The translations under genes were made by a program, and so were the position numbers. Shown piece after piece: positions 43,501 to 55,792 of a stretch of 64,000 nucleotides of DNA. How positions within the stretch are numbered: position 1 is the first letter of the stretch; every line of letters starts with the position of its first letter. The notes beneath the pieces were generated by a model. It saw only the letters and a list, made by a program, of their open reading frames with translations, had not been told where the DNA came from and did not search any database. The stretch lies in the NCBI GenBank assembly GCA_034190875.2, contig CM067358.1, positions 40,881,014 through 40,945,013 on the forward strand, read 5' to 3'. Source of the stretch: Urechis unicinctus. Taxonomy: Eukaryota > Annelida > Polychaeta > Xenopneusta > Urechidae.

Positions 43501-46500
43501 GCATGCGCTGTTTCAGCGATTGCATCATTTGAGCCAAGCTAGTGTTTTTTTCTTTACCAGCCTCCTTCAACTTTCTACGTCTTTTTGTTCGTTTTTGAGC
43601 AGTCACTTCCCGCTTGGCAGGAATAAAGTCTTCTATTTTTGGATACGATTCATTGGTGCTTTCTGATGACGCCCCTGAATTCTGGCTTGACGGACGCCGT
43701 GACGTCACACGCGCGTCCGTGGCTGCCATCGCTTTGAGGCGCATTTCGCGGATGAAAATCACATTGGCGGATACTTGCGATGGATCGTCAGTGGTATCAT
43801 CGAGGGAGGGTCGTAGTTGGATCCTCGGCAGGATGGGTAGAGAATGAATCATGTACTTTTCCACCACGGCCGGGAGTTGTTCCGTGCCCTCCACGGCTGG
43901 CAGCTTGAGGCCGATGACGCTACGGGACAACCGAGAACGACCCTCTTTATCTTCGCGGTTGATATTCTTCACATCAGGCGCAAAGCTTACGGATTTCGAC
44001 TCCCGTTTCGACTTGAATTTGTCTGATTGCGTGATGAAGGAAGAAGGATTTGTTTCCTCTTTGTCAGCGAGTTGGTTATCATGCTGAGGTTGTAATGGCG
44101 GTGTCGGGCTTTTACTCGCATGTCTAGTTCGCGCCCAAGACACCATTCTTTCCTGTTTAGTTTCACCAGATTTGACGCTTTCCTTTTTATTGTCTTTCTT
44201 TATGATATTTTCATTAGCGCTCACATGCGAATTTGGGTAAGAAGTAGATGAGTCGCTCCTTACCGAACTCGTGTTATCCTGGCGTCTGGTCATATCCCGC
44301 GTTGACCTTGACACCTGATTTGACCTTGTTCTTGGACTTGTCAATAGGTTTGAGTTTACCCTTTGGTGCACGCTGATTGACCTCCTCTTGCGTTTTACTC
44401 TCGTGTGACGTCACGGGATGTGACGTTAGTCGCGCGTTGGGCGGGGTGGACACGAGCTGGGGTATTTGGCTGCGGAGGTGAGACAATTCCTGGGTGACCT
44501 TGTGGCGCTCATTGCGATAGACCATCATAGAGTTGTGAAGGTCTGAGTGGATCTTGTCAGTGGAGGCGCGTAGTGACTGTGCCTGTCCCCGATTTCTCAC
44601 CAGCGACACCCTGCAACCACAGCACATGACCAACATTAGCAGGATTACAGGGGATTTATGCTGCTACATGGAAAAGAAAGAGTATGCATGCGGCGAATTT
44701 GTTTTATGCGTTCGCGTCTCACTTAAAGTAAGATCTAGACTAAGTGGTCGTCACCGAATGTGCCATCGTTGAAGTGGCATTGACTTGGCCTATCGCGGTG
44801 CTGGGCGCGTGTGGAGATCACTGGCTGCACCCTGCACCTCTTACGCTCCTACACGTTTTCTAGAGATATCCATTTCCGTCGCTGCCAGTCCTCATAAAAA
44901 CCAGCCCCAGATCAGGTGACAATCGCGGGAGCTTCTCTCTGCCTATACGTCAAAACTGAATCGACCTTAATCAACGTCCACGGTGCAGACCCCCTGCCGA
45001 GAATATAGACCCCACCCACTCACGTATCGTGAGACGCTGATCAGACGCTGATGATGTCAATCTGGAGTCAGCCAAAGTCCGCCAGCCGCATGCTCATAAG
45101 ATTCAAGCAGTTGCTGTCCGCTGTCACGATAGGACAGCCACTCCATCACAGTTAGATGTTGATTTCTAGTAATTAAATTTGGTTTGATTCAAATCGATTG
45201 ATTGGGCTATGGAGGTCGGATATGGTAGCTTGTATCGACGGTCTTTAATATAGAAAACCCAGACGGGTCGATTAATGGATCAGTTGGTGTTATCGAGACT
45301 ATAGCTTAAGATGACTTGCCTCAGGCCGCGGCGGGTGATTAGGTACAGAAATCACATATCATACGTGAGATATGGGTGTGATTGAGGCTGTGTGTGGTGG
45401 GCAGAACATGCGGTAGCTGTTGGATGCACTGCAAGTCGTATCGTCAGTGATCACGTGCTCTCTATCTGATGATGAGCCTGCGTAGGAACATTAGCGCCGT
45501 GAGAGATGGTCAAACATGTCGCCACTTGACCATCAATCAGCGCCAATCATCTCATACAGAACTAGTTTTGCTTTTCTGTTGATGTTCACGACTGGCCTGT
45601 ATCGATCAGTGATCAATGAGTCTACTGCCATGCTCCCTTTGATGGGGATGATATCATTGCTTGGGGAATCATGGGGCAGGTCCTGAAGCGAGTGTCTCTC
45701 CCATTATATGATACTATCAGCGCGCGTCACGACGTCACTATCGCCGCCCGTAACGACGTCACTATCGCCGCCTATAACGACGTCACTATCGCCGCCCATA
45801 ACGACGTCACTATCGCCGCCCATAACGACGTCACTATCGCCGCCGCGACGTCACTATCGCCGTCACGACGTCACTATCGCCGCCCATAACGACGTCACTA
45901 TCGCCGCCTATAACGACGTCACTATCGCCGCCCATAACGACGTCACTATCGCCGCCTATAACGACGTCACTATCGCCGCCTATAACGACGTCACTATCGC
46001 CGTCCATAACGACGTCACTATCGCCGCCCATAACGACGTCACTATCGCCGCCTATAACGACGTCACTATCGCCGCCCATAACGACAAGATTATCGCCTCC
46101 TATAACGACGTCATTTTCGCTGACAGGAAGTATCACAGACGCCGTCTACCGGGCGAAGTGAAGGCGGTTTCAACAATCATGTCATCTTACACCAAATAGA
46201 CAAGACCCCCGCCGAGTACACACGAGGTCAGGCCGAGTGGCCATCGACGTACTTCTCCGACACTCGAGTCTCACGCTGCTAGATAATTCACCTCTTGTCC
46301 AATCTCCATCGATTAGACGTCAGGGGTCCGGGGAAGATCTGAATATGGCCGTGCGGCGTGATATCTGAATGTAGCAAAATGCAGTGAGGATAGGAGACGC
46401 TGTGTTGACGGTGGTGACTAGAAGTGGTCAGGCAAATGTCACGTGATGACAAGAAGTCACAATTAATAGTGATGCGTTTACCAAAAGTGATCTGTCGACT

Positions 46501-49500
46501 TAGATGTAATGACGAAAAGTGATGTGTTGACGGTAATGTGGTGATTAGAAGCGATCCGCAGACGGACTTCATCACAATAAATGATCTGCTGGCGGTGGTC
46601 TGATGTCTAGAGCTGATCTGTTGATTGTGATGTCATCACAAGAAGTGATCTACTGACTGTGATGACTTGAGTGGTGAACCAAAGGCGCACCAAACGGCCG
46701 CCTCACGGCCCATAGACGGGCGCCTGGCGCACCAGACGTGGTGGTCTCTCCTCCTCAACAGCCTATTGTGGCTCGCACTTAACAGTTCTTGAGAAATTGG
46801 AAGCGAAAAACGGCCCGGAGTGCGAGACGACCTCCCACGACGCCTCACCTGCCCAGGACCCGCTGTCTTCCTCCTTTACCACACCTTGTCCATGACGAGG
46901 CTTTTTTCTCCTTCCTTAAGCTATGCGGGGATCCGATCGATGTCGAAAATGAATGTAAGGTGTGATTGTGGTGGTGGACGGGGTCAGAGGTCACAGTGTT
47001 TGTAGGACCCCTTGTGCGTGCCAGGTAATTGCGGACACTTATTAGCTCGGTGGGTCGTCAATCAGAACACCTGCATGGATACACACCTGGTTGTCAGCGT
47101 ATGTGCTCCAGGTACGGTCCATACAGGATGGTAAAACTCTGATTCTCACTCAACTGAATGGCTCTTCGATCTTTTTGAATTATTTGACATTTGGTATTGT
47201 TAAAGTAGTTCATAAAAAATCATAAAAATTCTGTTTTGAACGAAAACTTTAATTGGCCGATCCAATACTACGTTTAGTAATAATAACCAAGACCTCGATA
47301 GGTGACCCCGGCTATATTCATGGATTTCTTTTTTTTTTTAAGGGGCGTGCTAAATTAACCCAAATATAGCCCACGATAGTCACATGCGTAGTCAAGGTCG
47401 TTATTCTTTTTGAATATTGTTGTAATCAAGGTTCGGAGGCTGTTTTTTTTTAATGCAACTATACCGATAAAGTATCGATGATTTGGTGTTCCCAGTAACA
47501 CAAAAATGATTGTAAACTTGTCATTTTAGCAACAACACAAAAGATGGAAGCTAAATTAAAATTGCACCGCATCGCCAAAAAGTGGACTTTTGAAACCGCC
47601 ACAGGTCATAACTATGGGATATCATGGGACTGTTATATATTGTAACAACATGTAGAGATATGTTCTGTGGCTGTAGCCTTATGGCACCCATCCCGATCGG
47701 GGTACGAGCGAGCAGGGTTTATATTATGGCCCTCATGTGAATGTTGGCACTGAAGTGACATTGAGACATTGATTCACCATGAAAATCGATCTAAGTTATA
47801 ATTGTGTTTATGCAACAGTAACATTACCATTGATCTACGGACGAGTTTTCTCAAGTCGCTGGGTTAACTATAAATCCTGTTTGAATGGGGGCTTTTGGTT
47901 ACTTATGCCTGCTTAGAATGCCCTGGGTGTTCCATACCATACATTCCACGCGTGTTGCACGCACCTCTATACGTACCCCTATGTCATTTATATTCCAAAT
48001 TCAATCCTTGAGTATCAAATATATGGCACGAGCTGGCGTTATGACAGTCTGACCCGCCGTAGTGTAACACTCGCTTCGTCTCTTCATCAGGGCTTACTCA
48101 AGTCATGATATAGCTAGATAAAGGATGACGAGGCTTACTCACTGACTGGTGTTGCTAGATATAGGATGACGAGGCTTACTCACTGACTGGTGTAGCTAGA
48201 TATAGGATGACCAGGCTTACCCACTGACTGGTATAGCTAGAGATAGAAAGAAAGTGTCCACTTACCTGGTGATGTTTAACAGGTCTTTGTACATGGTCAG
48301 CAATTGTTCAGTATCCACCTCATATGATACAATGCACTTCATAGGCACGATCCTACGCTCCTCGACAGTATCCTACGCTCCTTATTAGGACATCCTTTAT
48401 AGACAGTATCCTACGCTCCTTATTAGGACATCCTTTATAGACAATATCCTACGCTCCTTATTAGGACATCCTTCATGGACAATATCCTACGCTGCTTATT
48501 GTGGCTTCCTCATATAAATATCCATCTAATGCGCTGTCTCTTCTGTAGCTTCCCCACTTGATTGACACACTGTAGCAATACATCTAATGCGCTGTCTCTT
48601 CTGTAGCTTCCCCACTTGATTGACACACTGCAGCAATACATCTAATGCGCTGTCTCTTCTGTAGCTTCCCCACTTGATTGACACACTGCAGCAATACATC
48701 TAATGCGCTGTCTCTTCTGTAGCTTCCCCACTTGATTGACACACTGCAGCAATACATCTAATGCGCTGTCTCTTCTGAAGCTTCCCCACTTGATTGACAC
48801 ACTGTAGCAATTGATGGACTATATCCGTCTATATCACCTTGCTCCATACGAGTGGGTGTCCCATTTATGTGAATGTCTCGTCCTTCTAGAAGATATAAGG
48901 TCATCTGCTAGCCATTCCATGACCTCTCCCTTCCGCGTGCTGTGCCCCAGCTTGTTGGGCAGTAGGCAGTAACCTCAGCTTTACTTAGCCCCGTAAGTCG
49001 GTCATAGGTCTTGTTATTGTCGCTAGGTAAACTAAGAAACGAACTGGCAAAGGCTAAATGCCTCTTTGAGAAACTATATTGAGTAGCAGTGACCACCCTA
49101 TGAGACGGCTCGGGTAAGTCGACGTCAATGTTATGCCAACGCTTTTCGCCTGATTTCTAGCTGTGTTGCGTTTTAGTGGCGAGTGACCATGTGTAATGGA
49201 CCGCCTGATCCTGACCATGCTGCGCCAAAGCCGCTGGGTCCCCGCGGATCGAGTCACACATTCATCAATACCAATTATAAATATATTTGTGGGGTTTTTT
49301 CCCAGTATGTAAAGAAAACCAGTATAGAGTGTCACTCCGTGTGACAGCGCGAGAGCATCCCGCCTCGATGATTTCATATAGGATTGTAATGTTGACTTGG
49401 GGAACGCTTGGAGCGGCAATTTCTGATCCTTCCCTTCTTGGGTACCCGCTACGGGATAACCATATCGACGGAGGATGGCGAGTACAAATCATGTTGGATT

Positions 49501-52500
49501 CAATCAATGGGATTTATTGGACATATCCGGCCGGTTGGAACAATTTCCACCTGTTACGTAATCTCTCTTCCATCACGTGAGGCAGTCTCGGTATTATGAC
49601 TCGTCTGCCCTCCCTATTGGGGTTGGTCCACACACCCGCCTCGTCGCCACTATACCTCTGTTATACCCGCGTGACCCCTGACGAGACACCCCCCTCTCCA
49701 CTAACCCCCGCTTCTGACCTGCCACGTATTGATCACGGCTATCCCTTCTCAATACATGCTCAGTATTAATGGGTGCGCTTGGCCGGCCACCAAGCCCAGA
49801 TTACTTCAGGTGAAGTCTTCATTCGTAAAGAGGCTTGTTTACGACCCGTCCTTGGCTTTTTACTCGCCAGGCGTCGCCATGGAATGACCTAATTTGGCTA
49901 GGATTTGGAGGAGTTACCGCTGCATGCCATGTGAGTTATTTTCTGGAATTGGGATAAATCCCTTGGTGTTAAATGTTTTGACTCGGCTTCTTTTTCCAAT
50001 CTTAGTTGTTATAATTTCGCCAACGCGACGTCACGTGGTCCCATTGGTTCGTGTTAAATGTTTGATAGCCGTCTCTAGCATGTTCAAACTTTACTAGCTT
50101 GTTGTCACTAGCAAGATCAAACTGACAAGATCGCTGTCGCTAGCAAGATCAAACTTTACTAGCTTGTTGTCACTAGCAAGATCAAACGGAAAGATCGCTG
50201 TCGCTAGCAATATCAAACTTTACTAGCTTGTCACTAGCAAGATCAAACTGACAAGATCGCTGTCGCTAGCAAGATCAAACTGTCAAGATCGCTGTCGCTA
50301 GCAAGATCAAACTTTACTAGCTTATTGTCACTAGCAAGATCAAACTGACAAGATCGCTGTCGCTAGCAAGATCAAACTTTACTAGCTTGTTGTCACTAGC
50401 AAGATCAAACTGACAAGATCGCTGTCGCTAGCAAGATCAAACTTTACTAGCTTGTTGTCACTAGCAAGATCAAACTGACAAGATCGCTGTCGCTAGCAAG
50501 ATTAAACTTTACTAGCTTGTTGTCACTAGCCAGATCACACTGACAAGATCGCAGTCGCTAGCATGATCAAACTGACAAGATCGCTGTCGCTAGCATGATC
50601 AAACTGACAAGATTGCAGTCGCTAGCATGATCAAACTGACAAGCTCGCTGTCGCTAGCATGATCAAACTGACAAGATCGTTGTCGCTAGCATGATCAAAC
50701 TGACAAGATCGTTGTCGCTAACAAGATCAAACTGACAAGGTCGTTGGCATGATCAAACTGACAAGATCGCTGTCGCTGGCAAGATAAACTTGACAAGATC
50801 GCTGTCACAAGGTTGAAAAAGCGAACTAGAATACAAGAGTAGAAATGTACCGCTCGGTTGGTCGATGTATCGCATGTTGGTCATACTAATAATTTAGCTG
50901 TTGGCGAATGCATGTATGAATTTCCCTGTGTAAATAAAGTGACGAACATTGCGTACTCATATGGCTATGGATGGACGTGCCCCGTTCGACAATTATATCG
51001 GCGCGCATACGTCCATGAAATTGACTGTCGGACTCTGATCAAAGATTCTACTGGTGTCACTGCTAACCACCATCACCGTGGCGCTAGAAACTTAGCGTCA
51101 ATGACGTCACTAGTGGTTCATATTGTTTCACCATTCAGTCCCTACCTACTGAAACATTTCTCGTGGGTTCCTAACCATGGTCGATGATTAATAAGAGCCA
51201 AGTAACATGGCGGTAAAGTGGCGATAAAGAATTGAAATGAGGATAAAATAAATCACAATGAACATCATATCACCTGTCGGATGTGGTTAGCGGCATAGTG
51301 GCTCCCTCTTGTGATGCTGCTACGTCCGATCGAGGCGCCGACCCTTTGAGGGATGGTAGCGTCACCTGTTGGCCGTGTCGCACCACCATCCCTGGTCCGT
51401 GCTAACTCGCTGATCGACACCTATAACATCTCGAAAGTACAATTCGAGTCAAATCAGGGTAATGATTTTCATACTTTAATTTTTACAAATTATTGAGACT
51501 GGAAGGCAATGCAAGCAAGCTCAAATACGTATATGTATCTATATTTTGTAGTATGAAAAATGTTCAGATTTATAAATCTTTGCATGTGTATTTATTGACA
51601 TGAAAGCAGCACAAATATGTGTATGTATACATGTGAATTTATTCACATTCAGTTGTCTATAGTGTTATATTGAATAGATAGAAGCCACGTTACCTGAGTG
51701 TCTGGGTGCTGACTTGTGTAGGTCAGCCCTCTGTCACATCACAGACCAGGTCCCACTCGGGTTATGGTCGAGGTCTACACGGCAATTACCCGTTCCTGTG
51801 CAAGTGGCTGTCGTAAAATGTCAAATGTCTTTAGCGGCATTCTGCCAGCAGTCTCACCAAATCCCACTCATTCACGTTTGCCAAGCATAGAAAAGAGCTC
51901 GACTTGCCTCAAATACCGGGCTCTCTATTAATAAATATATTCTGTGCCGAATTCGTTATATTAAATCTTGAATTGTGACATAAAGGTGAGCTGGGAATCG
52001 TGCCAGTGCCGTGACTTGTCAACTGTGAGCAAGGTGTTGGTGGAGTTACGAGCAAAGCCTTTGATTTCTAAGCAGCTTTTATGACGTCACTGGGCGTTCA
52101 CTTGTTCTGCGCTATCCTTGGTTTGAGGTTCAAGTTACTCTGCCTTTACCATCGCATGTCAAAGCCAACAGATACGTGTGACTGACAGCTGTGTGTGTGA
52201 CACGGTGATATGGCAGCTGCATGTGACATGACAGCTGTGTGACACGGTGATATGACAGCAATGTGATACTGCTAGGTATCAGTATATATGTTCCATCTGT
52301 GTATGGGATTTGTGACCATAAGCACCTTTGTTGAGTTTTCCTTCTCTCTTCATTACCAGTAGCGTCCTATCATAGCTGGAGATGGAGACAGTTCAGCCCC
52401 ATATTCGTAACGAGGTTGTCTTGCAAGCTTCTTGGCAACCGCATCTTGGAAACAACAGTTTAAAATTTTCCAGGATTTCAATCGCTTCGCGGCGCTGAAA

Positions 52501-55500
52501 TTACCTTTCCTGCTTGTCGGTCTAATTTTTGCGCAATGATGTCCACAACTTCGACATTTAATAAGTAAATATATGATGAAATCTATATTTTGTAACCTCT
52601 GCGGAACTATAAAATCGATAGTGGGGAAATGACTGAGCGCGTAACGATTTACAGCTAACATTCGTGTGGTTCATGAGTTTAGGGAGGCACCGCTATCGAC
52701 GCAACTAAATAAAACAGATTTCTACAGTACATCATGAATATTTCCAGTCAAATAATAATGTGGAATATTTATCTTCATGATTTTTGATAGTGTAAAATTT
52801 GCGGCACAAATTCAAAGATGGCATTATTGATGTCTGCGTTCAACGTAGTTATGTTTAAACAAAATGATCCCCGAGTGCCCGATATGTGGCTGAACAGCCT
52901 CTTTGACGCTTTCACGGAGTACCACTGGGCTAGAGATATACATTGTGGGCAGACACATTATTAGGCACGTGACAAGAGCGGTATGGCCATACAGACGGTC
53001 TCATCTTGATCGACTCCGGGTACATCCTCCACTCTCTTATTGCCCTTGACTGAATCGTGTGTTTGAGGCGTGGACGATGACGTTACGGTTAGCTGTATAA
53101 GCCCGCCAGCTGGGATTGTAACTCACTCACACGCTGTACTCATGCTTCATGTAACCTCACTGCCACATGGAGATCATACTACGAGAACCCTCAATAGATC
53201 TGGTTATAATTGATCCCTCCAAATCTCGTAAATTCTCTCTTGACGTGAGTATAATGTCTCAGCGGGTCATTAACTCTTGCGCTTGCAGCCGGCTTAACAC
53301 AGCAGTCCGAGGACTAGAGATTTCATGCTGGGCTCGCTTTCATGGGCACTTCGGTCCAGTGATCTTATGGTTGTTTCATTGTCCATGTTTTCGCGATAAT
53401 TGTGCGCTGAATTAGCTAGGATAGCGGTGTTTGTGATTGGATGAAGGTGTTACTCTGTGGGGGGTCATGTTAAATATAAATAAGCTGGTTAAATATGGCT
53501 TGTGGGCGCTCTCAATGCGGATAGGCGTGGAGAGGACGCAGACCCGTACACGCGGGGCGATGTATCCCAGATTAACGGTGAGGTCGGCAGGTAGGCGCGG
53601 AGAGGACGCTGACCCGTACACGCGGGGCGATGTATCCCAGATTAACGGTGACGCGGGGATGTATCCCAGTGATGAGGTCGGCAATGGCAAGGATGACCCG
53701 TCGGTGGTGGCCAATGTCAATGATGAGGTCGGTGGTGGCGTTCGTATGAAGGGCGTTCTGGGTAATCAAGTGTTCAGTCAAATTAAAACTATTTGCTGTC
53801 ACGTGAATTAGTATGCCTAATGACTGTATGATTGTGTTGTTTTGGGAGTGACTTGATTCCATGTGTTACTGCCATGCCATCACATGCTTGGTCACTGAAT
53901 ATACCGGCATTGATCTAAGCAATTTGGCTTTATTGATAATTGAAATGAATGCCTGAGCATATTCTATACAATGGATAGCATTAAAACGAGGCTGTATATG
54001 TTTCTCTAAGCCTTGTTGTTGAATGAAAGAGGGTTCCGTTCAAATAAAATTATGAGGTAACCAGGTGAATCACTTAGTATGATTGCTGAACGAATTACTG
54101 GACACTTAAGCTCATTGAATGACTCATTGAAACAAGTTATATTGCTCTGTGGCAAGGCACATCAGCTGGCATTATAGCCTTAGATAACCAAGCAAGAGTT
54201 AGGCTGTATGACTGGCTGTGGTGGTTGAATACATGGTATTCCATGACAGAATTGTCACTGAATGAATGGCCAAGCTTTCTGACTGTATGAATGACTGAGC
54301 ATTGTGGCTGAATAAATGACTGAGCATTGTGGCTGAATGAACGCCATAGCATTGTGGCTGAATGAATGACTGATCATTGTTGCTGAATGAATGACAGCAT
54401 TGTGGCTGAATAAATGACTGAGCATTGTGGCTGAATGAATGACATAGCTTTCTAACTGTATGAATGACTGAGCATATGGCTGAATGAATGACTGAGCATT
54501 GTGGCTAAATAAAGCATAGTGGCAGAATAAATGTCAGCTACATTGGGTGAGAGAATGGAGCGATCTGTGCTTGTGACAGCTGGTGTTTGCACCAACAACG
54601 CTACCCAGTCCCCTGTGTATAAATCCCTACGTTCTGTCTGCATTGTTCCACCAATCATGCACCAATGTAATCAACCTCCCCTCCAATTAATCTCGCCATG
54701 CTACAAAGTGCTAAGTTAAAGACAAAGCTTGGTTGTATCCGTTTTATGGACCCGGGTTTATTTTTTATTTGCTGCATTTGCTGATTGTTTTGCGAGCATT
54801 GCATGGGACCATGTGGTGAATTGATTTGTGTCTTGTTGCTTTAGTAGTGATTTTAGTGACCACACACCCCCCACCTCCCCCACCGCCATGCGACGGAGTC
54901 GGGATGGGAATGTCTTTTCCCGGTTAACAGCCGGCCAGACTCACACTAAACCCACGCAGCCCAGCAGGTAACCAGGGGCATAATGTTACCATGGACACTG
55001 TTACCATGACTTTGTGATTATGTTGCTCCTCACGCAGGTGCTCTCATCTTGATACTCCCCTCCATACACCCCTCCCCACCTGATGTCAAAGCTTGGTTTC
55101 TTTTCATGTTTATTACTGCCCTGAATGAGGGTGCATGGCAAGACTAGAGCACCTGTGATGCCATTGTTCTAATTAACAAATCCTGCATGATGGCAAGGAA
55201 AAACGAGGCACACTTGATTTGGTTATCAGCAACATTAGTTTTTTTTTTATCCTTCTATATAATTTTTAAAAGTACACTTAAATATCTATGGCTAATTTGT
55301 GGCCAGAACGCATGGTAGATAAGGTAAAATCACAACCTATATGGTGTGGTGTACAACTGATTATGACACTGATGTATACAATGTAGGGGTGTGATTACGG
55401 CGGCTGCATCACGCAGCATTCAGCAGGGACCCCTCCTACACTCACACACAGCCGTGGGGCACACACGGGCAGTCCTCTCTGTATTCGCCACAGAAGACAT

Positions 55501-55694
55501 GCTGTTCAGCAGCAGCAAAGGTAAGTGCATCTCTCTCTCTCCCTCTCTCTCTCTCTTGCTTTCTCTCTTTCTGTCACTCTTGCTTTCTCACTGTCTCTCT
55601 TTTTCTCTAACTTTCTCTCTCACTTGCTCTCCCCCTCTTTCTCTCATTCTCTTTCTCGCTCTCACACACTTTCTCTCTCCCTCTCTCTCCCTCT

Positions 55695-55792
<98 letters not shown>

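Larger units (their letters stand above)
44611..48265 (-). other. Intron 1 of the nested gene
   Basis: Holds the 24-bp array at 45730-46110 and the 41-bp array at 48080-48240. No other exon is seen. Homopolymer T and A runs occur around 47320-47450. Confidence 0.4.

Noticed and set aside
52353..52661. Minus-strand 102-codon open frame, basic and Cys-containing
   Set aside because: No splice context, no recognised family, length not unusual for chance.
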